This document shows positions 1-4,819 of a DNA stretch of 6,030 bases, in pieces; position 1 is the stretch's first letter, and each line of letters opens with the position of its first letter. A program made the position numbers and the translations under genes. The notes under the pieces are model-generated. The model saw nothing but the letters and a program-made list of their open reading frames with translations, had not been told where the DNA came from and did not search any database. The DNA comes from Pseudomonadota bacterium (GTDB lineage Bacteria; Pseudomonadota; Gammaproteobacteria; Burkholderiales; Methylophilaceae), in the NCBI GenBank assembly GCA_023459535.1, contig JAEWTK010000231.1:1-6030 (forward strand), read 5' to 3'.

Positions 1-371
1 AAACGCCCCTCGTTCACCGCCCGTTCCAGATGAAAATGACAGACGTAATTGGCCCGGCCCTTCAACATCGAAACCGTCACCGGCACCTTCAACGCATCGC
101 GCACGGCCGGCAGGTCACGATTGAACAACTGATCCTGCAAGGTCTTGGTGCCGGTGGAGATAATCACCTTGCCGCCGGAAAGCAGCGCCGGCACCAGGTA
201 GGCAAAGGTTTTGCCGGTGCCGGTTCCCGCCTCGGCCACCAACTGTCCGCCCTGCTTGATGGCCGCTTCGATGGCCTGCGCCATCTCCAGTTGCTGGGTG
301 CGCAGACGGTAACCGGAAATGGTTTCGGCGAGAGGGCCTTGCGGGGAAAACACGTGTTCAAGATCAGCCAT
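1..371 (-). CDS. yoaA: YoaA/DinG-family ATP-dependent iron-sulfur DNA helicase, N-terminal part (cut by window edge)
   Basis: Superfamily 2 (XPD/DinG-like) 5'-3' DNA helicase that uses ATP to unwind damaged or branched DNA in the cytoplasm. I read 123 codons on the minus strand from an ATG at 371-369; the frame is open to the left edge, so only roughly a fifth of the usual 630-700 residues is visible. Seen: a Q-motif-like region (YRLRTQQLEMA, residues 21-31), Walker A AEAGTGTGKTF (46-56, Lys54), motif Ia ISTGTKTLQDQLF (71-83), and KGRANYVC (104-111). Cys111 sits where the first cysteine of the family's 4Fe-4S cluster is expected. The wording of these motifs is closer to YoaA than to DinG as I remember them (ISTGxKxLQDQL, LKGRxNYxC). 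The remaining cluster cysteines and the DEAH box lie outside the window. No strong Shine-Dalgarno precedes this ATG; a TATAAT box lies 8-13 bases upstream. The gene is divergent from the operon starting at 617. Confidence 0.9.
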   Translation of the reverse strand, partial: MADLEHVFSPQGPLAETISGYRLRTQQLEMAQAIEAAIKQGGQLVAEAGTGTGKTFAYLVPALLSGGKVIISTGTKTLQDQLFNRDLPAVRDALKVPVTVSMLKGRANYVCHFHLERAVNEGR

Positions 372-378
372 AGGCTGA

Positions 379-384
379 ATTATA
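379..384 (-). promoter_or_regulatory. Perfect TATAAT box just upstream of yoaA
   Basis: On the minus strand a consensus -10 hexamer TATAAT ends 7 bases before the yoaA ATG (371). If it is used, transcription would begin at or within a base or two of the start codon, giving a leaderless or nearly leaderless message. I see no good -35 hexamer 16-18 bases upstream (CGATGA or similar), so this could be chance in an AT-rich stretch. Alternatively the real start codon may lie downstream. Confidence 0.3.
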
Positions 385-464
385 GAGGGTTGCCCTTGAA
401 TTCATCGGCGAATATTACTATCGCAACCAAAGTCATTTCATAGCTTGGCATAAATTTCAGGATT

Positions 465-492
465 TTGTGATAGGGTTGCTGTTGAATATATT
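465..492 (+). promoter_or_regulatory. Candidate sigma70 promoter for the 617-2073 operon
   Basis: TTGTGA (465-470, 4/6 match to TTGACA), a 16-base spacer, then TATATT (487-492, 5/6 match to TATAAT). The expected start point is near 499, giving a leader of about 118 bases before the ATG at 617. A perfect palindrome TTGTGCACAA (512-521) falls just downstream of the predicted start point, where a repressor could act. Called by eye only. Confidence 0.4.
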
Positions 493-511
493 AGAAATTG
501 CAGAAATGTCG

Positions 512-521
512 TTGTGCACAA
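512..521 (+). promoter_or_regulatory. 10-bp perfect palindrome, possible operator
   Basis: TTGTGCACAA reads the same on both strands. It lies about 20 bases downstream of the candidate -10 box at 487-492 in an otherwise non-coding region. Position and symmetry suit binding of a dimeric regulator, but a 10-mer palindrome can occur by chance and no regulator gene is present in the window. Confidence 0.25.
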
Positions 522-565
522 TTCCTTAACTACGGCTTTAACTATCTGCATCTGGCTCAAACCAG

Positions 566-585
566 GATTGCTAAAATACGCAATC
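566..585 (+). promoter_or_regulatory. Extended -10 element inside a 6-bp dyad
   Basis: TGCTAAAAT (569-577) fits an extended -10 (TGn followed by a 5/6 match to TATAAT), about 40 bases ahead of the ATG at 617. The arms GATTGC (566-571) and GCAATC (580-585) form a perfect inverted repeat with an 8-base centre that contains the -10 hexamer. A second small dyad, CTGG-6-CCAG (552-565), lies directly upstream where a -35 would be; no good -35 hexamer is visible. It is an alternative or second promoter for the same operon, possibly with an operator on top of it. Confidence 0.35.
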
Positions 586-606
586 ATGTCATCCAGAACG
601 TTCTAT

Positions 607-611
607 GGGAG
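607..611 (+). promoter_or_regulatory. Ribosome binding site deciding the start at 617
   Basis: GGGAG sits 5 bases before the ATG at 617. An in-frame ATG also exists at 605, but it would place this Shine-Dalgarno inside the coding sequence and has none of its own. The 617 start also puts the Lys/Arg of the signal peptide right at the N-terminus, so 617 is preferred. Confidence 0.65.
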
Positions 612-616
612 ATCAC

Positions 617-1213
617 ATGCAAAAACGATGTAATGCATCCGGGATTATCGGGTGCATTCTATTTCTAGGCAGCCTGATATTATCGACCACTGCGTATAGT
701 GAAGAATATTATTCCTATTGCATGGTATTCGAGACTAATAAGAAACAATTGTATTTCTACTCCGACATCCTCGTTTCAGACGTGAGGATGGAACGCCATA
801 AACTCATGGAAGCCTTCACGCGGGAAAACGAGTATCGAGCAAGGCGTGACTTCCCTAATACTCAATGGTATGTCTATTGTAGATCGGATGCCTCATTAAG
901 GAATGTACAAAAAGAATACCATCAAACCCTTAAAGAGTTCTCGCATGCCGGTCTCAAATATCCCTTTACTCGCCCGCCGGTTCCCTCCAAACCCATGGTC
1001 AGTAACGTATCGCCTGTTCCGGTCATCATCTTCGAGGAGACAAAGCCTGCCACTCCCACTATAGAACAGCTCGCAGAAAAAGCAGCGATGGAGCGAGAAG
1101 CAGCTGCCAAAAAAGCACGCATGGCTGCAGCCAGCGCACGCAACGATGCCAAGGTGCAGGCGGCCATCGCGGAACAGCTGCGATTACGTAAGTTGCAAGG
1201 GTCTAGACAATGA
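617..1213 (+). CDS. Unnamed exported protein with paired cysteines and an Ala-rich C-terminal helix
   Basis: I do not recognise a named family. The 198-residue product starts with MQKR, followed by a hydrophobic stretch (about 9-25) and a likely signal-peptidase cut near AYS-EE (28), so the mature part is probably periplasmic. Residues 29-115 form a compact domain rich in Tyr (YYSYC, LYFYSD, WYVYC). Its two cysteines, Cys35 and Cys88, are the only ones after the signal peptide and could form a disulfide. A Pro-rich linker follows (118-147), then a charged, Ala-rich helix from about 148 to the end (TIEQLAEKAAMEREAAAKKA), probably a coiled coil. The general plan resembles small exported proteins with a C...YFSD...C core seen in various proteobacteria, but that comparison is from memory. 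The stop overlaps the next start (ATGA, 1210-1213), so the two genes are likely co-expressed. The first half is AT-rich (about 37% GC over 661-780) compared with about 58% in ldhA, which may point to acquisition or weak codon selection. Confidence 0.8.
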   Translation: MQKRCNASGIIGCILFLGSLILSTTAYSEEYYSYCMVFETNKKQLYFYSDILVSDVRMERHKLMEAFTRENEYRARRDFPNTQWYVYCRSDASLRNVQKEYHQTLKEFSHAGLKYPFTRPPVPSKPMVSNVSPVPVIIFEETKPATPTIEQLAEKAAMEREAAAKKARMAAASARNDAKVQAAIAEQLRLRKLQGSRQ

Positions 1214-2073
1214 TCGTGCGCATCGCCCTATCCAGTGCCGCACACATCGCCACCTGGGTCATCATCGGCTCATGTTTGCTATTCAGCGGCCCCTTGCATG
1301 CGCAGCAAACACCAACCCTGAAATTGGGGCAATCGATATCCGGCACCGCAGCAGCCAAGGGCGGTGATCTTTATCAGTTCATCGGCCTCGCAGGGACAGA
1401 GTTTCAGGCACAACTCAAACTGCCGGGAGCAGGCTTCCTCACACTTTACTCTCCGGATGGCGAGGAGCTGACTCGTATCGAGGGTGAAAGCAACATCGAA
1501 CTGAATGCACAGTTGAACGAGAATGCGATGTACTTCATCGGCGTAATACGCAAACAGCCGGGCACAGCCTATTCCCTCACGCTTGATGGCCGGATTATCG
1601 AACAAGCCAACCCCTTGCCCAAGGCTGCAGTGACGTCAGCATCTCCCGAGATGCCTGTTGTATCTGCAACACCAGCGGCGGACCCCGCCGTCTGGGGGCT
1701 GTACGCACACCTGCTTGGTCAGAGCCGGCAAGCCCCGGGCGGATACCTAGTCTATTGGCGCTGGGAAACCCCGCAGGAGGTCCTGATCGAAGAATGGATC
1801 AATCCCGTGTCCAGCAAAGTCATCCATACCCACACTTTGCGGCCAGGATCTACGCCGGGCTCACTCGAACTTGATGCATCTTATTTTGGCGGCGACAGGT
1901 CCGGCGAGGTAATTGAAGATGGGTCGGTCGACTACCAGGCGAAGGGGTTCTTCCATCCGGCCTACCGCATGCACCTCTCACCGAATGGAGATCTGGAAAT
2001 GCAGTCAGTGCAAATTCGAGATGGAATCACCAAGGTAACAAGTTCACAGCGTTTCACCGTTCTGAATCATTGA
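1210..2073 (+). CDS. Unnamed exported protein with PPC-like beta domain
   Basis: 287 residues. A signal peptide covers about 1-31 (hydrophobic 12-27, cut after LHA before QQTP), indicating export to the periplasm or beyond. Residues 36-128 look like a bacterial pre-peptidase C-terminal (PPC)-type beta-sandwich: LGQSISGTAAAKGGDLYQF, then FLTLYSPDGEEL, an ELNAQLNENAMYFIGV strand pair, and a closing YSLTLDGRI. Such domains normally flank secreted enzymes, but no protease or other catalytic motif is visible here. A Pro/Ala/Ser linker (130-158) leads to a second domain (159-285) beginning VWGLYAHLLGQ and rich in aromatic strands (GYLVYWRWETP, EEWINP, YQAKGFFHPAYRMHL). I cannot name this domain; it could bind a ligand or cell-wall component. 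The start is fixed by the ATGA overlap with the upstream gene and by AAGGG (1197-1201) 8 bases ahead, so translation is probably coupled. No intrinsic terminator is seen for this operon on the plus strand. Confidence 0.8.
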   Translation: MIVRIALSSAAHIATWVIIGSCLLFSGPLHAQQTPTLKLGQSISGTAAAKGGDLYQFIGLAGTEFQAQLKLPGAGFLTLYSPDGEELTRIEGESNIELNAQLNENAMYFIGVIRKQPGTAYSLTLDGRIIEQANPLPKAAVTSASPEMPVVSATPAADPAVWGLYAHLLGQSRQAPGGYLVYWRWETPQEVLIEEWINPVSSKVIHTHTLRPGSTPGSLELDASYFGGDRSGEVIEDGSVDYQAKGFFHPAYRMHLSPNGDLEMQSVQIRDGITKVTSSQRFTVLNH

Positions 2074-2205
2074 TTTTCTCCAAAGACCAATGCTCACGGG
2101 CAACCAAAGCTGCTGCAAACTCTGAATAAAGCGAATAAATAAACCGTACTCGCTCGCCTTCCGCCCCATGACGAGATAGGCCAAGCGATAAAAACCCTGC
2201 CCAAG
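2074..2205. other. Convergent spacer, possible dispersed repeat remnant
   Basis: Between two tail-to-tail genes, downstream of the terminator at 2206-2232 on the minus strand. It contains overlapping minus-strand open frames of about 60 codons, but none has a ribosome binding site or plausible protein features. Their starts also lie in or next to the terminator stem. The translated pieces (for example FIRFIQSLQQLWLPVSIG and SEFAAALVAREHWSLEK) remind me of spurious hypothetical proteins recurring in betaproteobacterial annotation, which would suggest a dispersed intergenic repeat. That is memory only, and no second copy is in this window. Confidence 0.2.
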
Positions 2206-2232
2206 AAAAAACCCGGTCATCGCTGACCGGGT
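2206..2232 (-). terminator. Rho-independent terminator of the 2273-2731 gene
   Basis: On the minus strand: stem ACCCGGTCA, loop GCGA, stem TGACCGGGT, then five further T residues. The 9-bp stem is perfect, the loop is a GNRA-type tetraloop, and the stem begins 41 bases after the stop codon of the SnoaL-like gene. On the plus strand the hairpin is followed by CAAAC rather than T residues, so it should not terminate the rightward operon efficiently. Confidence 0.88.
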
Positions 2233-2272
2233 CAAACATCACTTACATTGAACGCATACCCCGTGATACAAC

Positions 2273-2731
2273 TTAATTGCCCGCGTTCCAGACGTGCGAA
2301 CGAGCAACCCACTTGCCGTTGGCATCCTTCTCGAAAACGCTGGTGGTGATGCCGCCATAAGCTGGCTTGACGCCATCTTTCTCCGGCGCATTGGCGCCCC
2401 ACTTCGCGACCTGATACAAGGTCTTGCCGTCGCCACCGGCGGTGACGATTTCCAGCGTGTGGTTGTGCAAGCCGGACTCGAAGAAACCCTTGAACAGGTT
2501 CTCGATCTCGGCGCGGCCGTTCAGCACTTGGCCGTTACCTGGCGACAGCACGGCATTCTCGGCGTATAGGCTGGCGAGCGCTGCAGCGTCTGCACTGTTA
2601 AAAGCCTGATTCCAGCTCTTGTTCAGCGTTTCAATCGTCACCTTGGCATCTGCACCGCCAGCGAGTGCGTTACTGGAAGCCATCACACCAAGTGTCATGA
2701 TAGCGAGAGTGGTTTTGATGAGAGATTGCAT
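2273..2731 (-). CDS. Secreted SnoaL/DUF4440-like (NTF2-fold) protein
   Basis: 152 residues. Signal peptide 1-24 (Lys6, hydrophobic 7-19, cut after ALA before GGADAK), so the protein is probably periplasmic. The mature part matches the SgcJ/EcaC, SnoaL or DUF4440 type of the NTF2-like fold. An N-terminal helix LNKSWNQAFNSADAAALASLYAENAVLSPGN (36-66) is followed by GRAEIENLFKGFF (72-84) and four strands ending in FEKDANGKWVARSHVWN (133-149). Members of this fold form cone-shaped pockets and include ketosteroid isomerase-like enzymes as well as non-enzymatic binding proteins, so the substrate cannot be deduced. The length is normal for the family. AAGGA (2741-2737) lies 5 bases before the ATG. 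It is a single-gene unit: a strong terminator follows and the upstream neighbour is divergent. Confidence 0.88.
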   Translation of the reverse strand: MQSLIKTTLAIMTLGVMASSNALAGGADAKVTIETLNKSWNQAFNSADAAALASLYAENAVLSPGNGQVLNGRAEIENLFKGFFESGLHNHTLEIVTAGGDGKTLYQVAKWGANAPEKDGVKPAYGGITTSVFEKDANGKWVARSHVWNAGN

Positions 2732-2810
2732 AAGGTTCCTTTCCTACGATCAGGTGATTAATACAGTGAGATTCAAACTCAAGCGTCGGCTCGCTCGCCC
2801 AAGAACGCTA

Positions 2811-2824
2811 TTCCCAATTTGGAA
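2811..2824. promoter_or_regulatory. Imperfect palindrome upstream of the SnoaL-like gene
   Basis: TTCCCAATTTGGAA is symmetric at 12 of 14 positions and lies about 80 bases before the ATG at 2731. It could be an operator for the leftward gene. No convincing -10/-35 pair was found next to it, so the role is unproven. Confidence 0.2.
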
Positions 2825-2883
2825 CGGTCGGTTTTACGGGTAGCCAGTTACATGACCAGCAAACGATACATGAAGTTTCCATT

Positions 2884-2907
2884 TAGTAAGGTGGATTATA
2901 GTAAGGT
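2884..2907. repeat. Two direct 9-bp repeats TAGTAAGGT, 15-bp period
   Basis: TAGTAAGGT occurs at 2884-2892 and again at 2899-2907, separated by GGATTA. The site is in the 366-bp divergent spacer between the SnoaL-like gene and yjdF. Direct repeats with a spacing near one and a half helical turns could be tandem binding sites; chance is not excluded. Confidence 0.4.
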
Positions 2908-3012
2908 AGCTAACCAATAGCAAGGCATGATTTGCTGCGTCCTGTCTTTATTGCCATAAACACTGGTTAGGATTCGCCCCCCTGCACCGACTGACCTCTG
3001 CAACGCACAATA

Positions 3013-3037
3013 AGCAGACGTAGTCATGTTGTCTGCT
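3013..3037. repeat. 7-bp inverted repeat overlapping a possible yjdF promoter
   Basis: AGCAGAC (3013-3019) and GTCTGCT (3031-3037) are perfect complements around an 11-base centre. The right arm overlaps the candidate -35 at 3029-3034. It could be an operator or a short hairpin; no T tract follows, so it is not a terminator. Confidence 0.35.
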
Positions 3038-3059
3038 CTTTGCGACGATGCGCTATGAT
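3029..3059 (+). promoter_or_regulatory. Possible promoter for yjdF
   Basis: TATGAT (3054-3059) is a 5/6 match to the -10 consensus, and TTGTCT (3029-3034) a 4/6 match to the -35. The 19-base spacer is longer than ideal. The start point would be near 3066, about 32 bases before the yjdF ATG. The rest of the 2732-3097 spacer holds no supportable gene. Confidence 0.3.
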
Positions 3060-3097
3060 CTAGCCTGTTACCAATCCGTTCAGGACACACTGCAGGC

Positions 3098-3715
3098 ATG
3101 ACCTCACTGCGCACCAACATACTGATCGCCGCTTCCATTGCGCTACTCGCCGTTTTGGCAGCATCTGGCATCCGGCCTTACGACCGCCCGACCTGGTTGC
3201 TGGAAGTGTTGCCCGTCATCATCGCCCTGCCCATCCTCTGGTTCAGTTATCGGAGTTTTCCGCTCACCACGCTGCTTTATATCTGCATCTTTGTCCATGC
3301 CCTGGTGCTGATACTGGGCGGCACCTATACCTATGCACGGGTGCCGCTTGGTTTCGAACTGGCGCAGATGCTGAGCCTGGAGCGCAACCCTTATGACAAG
3401 ATCGGCCATCTGTTTCAGGGCTTCGTGCCGGCGCTGGTCACGCGCGAGATATTGATACGTGGCGGGTTTGTCCGTGGTCGCAAGATGCTGATATTCATCA
3501 TATTGAGCATCGTGCTGGCCGTGAGCGCGAGTTATGAACTGATCGAATGGCTAGCCGCGCTGGTATTTGGCGACGGTTCGATAGACTTTCTTGGCACCCA
3601 GGGCGACCCATGGGATGCACAATCGGACATGCTGTACGCATTGATCGGCGGCATACTGGCCCTGCTGCTGTTTTCGCGCATGCAGGACCGACAGATTCGG
3701 AAACTGCAAACTTAA
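3098..3715 (+). CDS. yjdF: YjdF-family (DUF2238) inner-membrane protein
   Basis: 205 residues, the usual length for this family, whose function is not established. Hydrophobic segments at roughly 7-23, 33-50, 56-75, 130-146 and 178-193 indicate a multi-pass inner-membrane protein. Family hallmarks are visible: HALVLILGGTYTYARVPLG (67-85), NPYDKIGHLFQGFVPAL (97-113), TREIL (115-119), SASYELIEW (143-151) and the loop LGTQGDPWDAQSDM (165-178). The conserved Asp, His and Glu residues near the membrane (Asp100, His104, Glu117, Glu147, Glu150, Asp170, Asp173, Asp177) look like a possible metal or proton site; that is inference. Ribosome binding is weak: AGGA lies 12 bases upstream, or GCAGG very close to the ATG. 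The next gene, ldhA, follows after 99 bases with its own good ribosome binding site and no clear terminator between, so some co-transcription is possible. Confidence 0.92.
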   Translation: MTSLRTNILIAASIALLAVLAASGIRPYDRPTWLLEVLPVIIALPILWFSYRSFPLTTLLYICIFVHALVLILGGTYTYARVPLGFELAQMLSLERNPYDKIGHLFQGFVPALVTREILIRGGFVRGRKMLIFIILSIVLAVSASYELIEWLAALVFGDGSIDFLGTQGDPWDAQSDMLYALIGGILALLLFSRMQDRQIRKLQT

Positions 3716-3814
3716 TGCAATCTGCCGGGATTATCCTGTCTTGCCAACTGGCGGATTAGGCCTCATCAGCAATTGCCGGCGCCATAACCTGCAAAATAAA
3801 AAGGAACACCCACC

Positions 3815-4819
3815 ATGCGCGTTGCCGTATTCAGCAGTAAATCCTACGACAGGCAGTTTCTTGAAGCCGCTAATAGCGGCAAGCACCAACTTGTGTATCT
3901 GGAGCCAAGGCTGGACGCCTCGACGGCAATTGCTGCCGATGGAGCACTCGCAGTTTGTGCGTTCGTCAATGATCATCTGAATGCCGAAGTGCTGGCCGCG
4001 TTGGCGAGGCAAGGGGTGAAACTGGTGGCATTGCGTTGCGCCGGCTTCAACAATGTCGATCTTGCTGCGGCGAAAGAATCCGGTATCGAAATCGCGCGCG
4101 TGCCGGAATATTCGCCCTACTCGGTGGCGGAACACGCAGTAGCCATGATGCTGACGCTGAACCGCAAGATACACCGCGCCAGCGCCCGCGTGCGAGAAGG
4201 CAATTTCGCACTGGAAGGCCTGCTCGGATTCGACTTCCACGGCAAAACCGTGGGCGTGGTCGGCACCGGCAAGATCGGCCTCTGCTTCATCCGCATCATG
4301 GCTGGATTCGGCTGCAAGGTGCTGGCCTTTGACCCTCAGCCAAATCCGGAATGCATCGCTGCCGGCGCTCAATATGTCGAGTTGGCGGAGCTGTTACGGC
4401 AAAGCGATATCATCAGCCTGCACTGCCCGCTGACACCGCAAACCCATCACCTGATCAACGAACAGGCGATTGCGACGATGAAGCGCGGCGTCATGCTGAT
4501 CAACATCAGCCGCGGCGGCATCATCGACACGCGCGCGGTCATCCGCGGACTCAAGTCAGGCATTATCGGCAGCCTGGGCCTGGATGTTTACGAAGAAGAA
4601 GACAATCTGTTCTTCCGCGATCTCTCCAACTCGATGATTCATGACGACGTCTTCGCGCGTCTGCTGACTTTTCCCAACGTGGTCGTCACCGGCCATCAGG
4701 CATTTTTCACGCAAGAAGCACTGACCGAGATTGCCAGAATCACTATCGAGAATATTTCAAGTTTCGAGCAACGCGGCAAGGCCGCGCACCCGGTATCTAT
4801 CGAACGATTGGCAGGCTAG
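3815..4819 (+). CDS. ldhA: D-lactate dehydrogenase (NAD-dependent, fermentative)
   Basis: Cytoplasmic D-isomer-specific 2-hydroxyacid dehydrogenase reducing pyruvate to D-lactate with NADH. The 334 residues are close to the roughly 330 of E. coli LdhA and align along the whole length as I remember that protein. Seen: RCAGFNNVDL (74-83), VAEHAVAMMLTLNRKIHRA (104-122), the Rossmann NAD motif GVVGTGKIG (147-155) followed by the acidic residue Asp173 in AFDPQP, SLHCPLTP (201-208), and the triad Arg233 (NISRGG), Glu262 (DVYEEE) and His294 (GHQAF). The LdhA-specific stretch DNLFFRDLSN (263-272) supports lactate dehydrogenase rather than a generic hydroxyacid dehydrogenase. AAGGA (3801-3805) sits 9 bases before the ATG. 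Expression is probably linked to low oxygen or NADH excess, but no regulator site was identified. The TAG stop (4817-4819) interlocks with the stop of the opposing gene, and no terminator separates them. Confidence 0.95.
   Translation: MRVAVFSSKSYDRQFLEAANSGKHQLVYLEPRLDASTAIAADGALAVCAFVNDHLNAEVLAALARQGVKLVALRCAGFNNVDLAAAKESGIEIARVPEYSPYSVAEHAVAMMLTLNRKIHRASARVREGNFALEGLLGFDFHGKTVGVVGTGKIGLCFIRIMAGFGCKVLAFDPQPNPECIAAGAQYVELAELLRQSDIISLHCPLTPQTHHLINEQAIATMKRGVMLINISRGGIIDTRAVIRGLKSGIIGSLGLDVYEEEDNLFFRDLSNSMIHDDVFARLLTFPNVVVTGHQAFFTQEALTEIARITIENISSFEQRGKAAHPVSIERLAG

Noticed and set aside
30..443. Plus-strand open frame of 137 codons at the left edge
   Set aside because: It lies antisense to the YoaA helicase, whose Walker A and motif Ia are unmistakable. 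The frame is rich in His, Arg and Gln in the manner of antisense translations and has no ribosome binding site.
388..479. Three copies of GGTTGC/GCAACC (388-393, 423-428 inverted, 474-479)
   Set aside because: Six-base matches with irregular spacing; too short to separate from chance without comparison to relatives.
2044..2242. Two overlapping minus-strand frames of about 60 codons
   Set aside because: They start in or beside the terminator hairpin, have no ribosome binding site and run into the 3' end of the upstream operon. Treated as spacer, possibly a repeat.
2896..3171. Minus-strand frame of 91 codons in the yjdF upstream region
   Set aside because: It overlaps the yjdF start on the other strand and has no ribosome binding site. 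Its composition is unlike a real protein.
3716..3814. Terminator or promoter between yjdF and ldhA
   Set aside because: Only short GC palindromes (GCCGGC, GGCGCC at 3775-3784) and a weak GCC/GGC hairpin are present. There is no T tract and no -10/-35 pair that I could support.
3731..4372. Minus-strand open frame of 213 codons
   Set aside because: It is fully antisense to ldhA, a gene with a complete catalytic triad. It has low-complexity His/Arg content, no family resemblance and no ribosome binding site.
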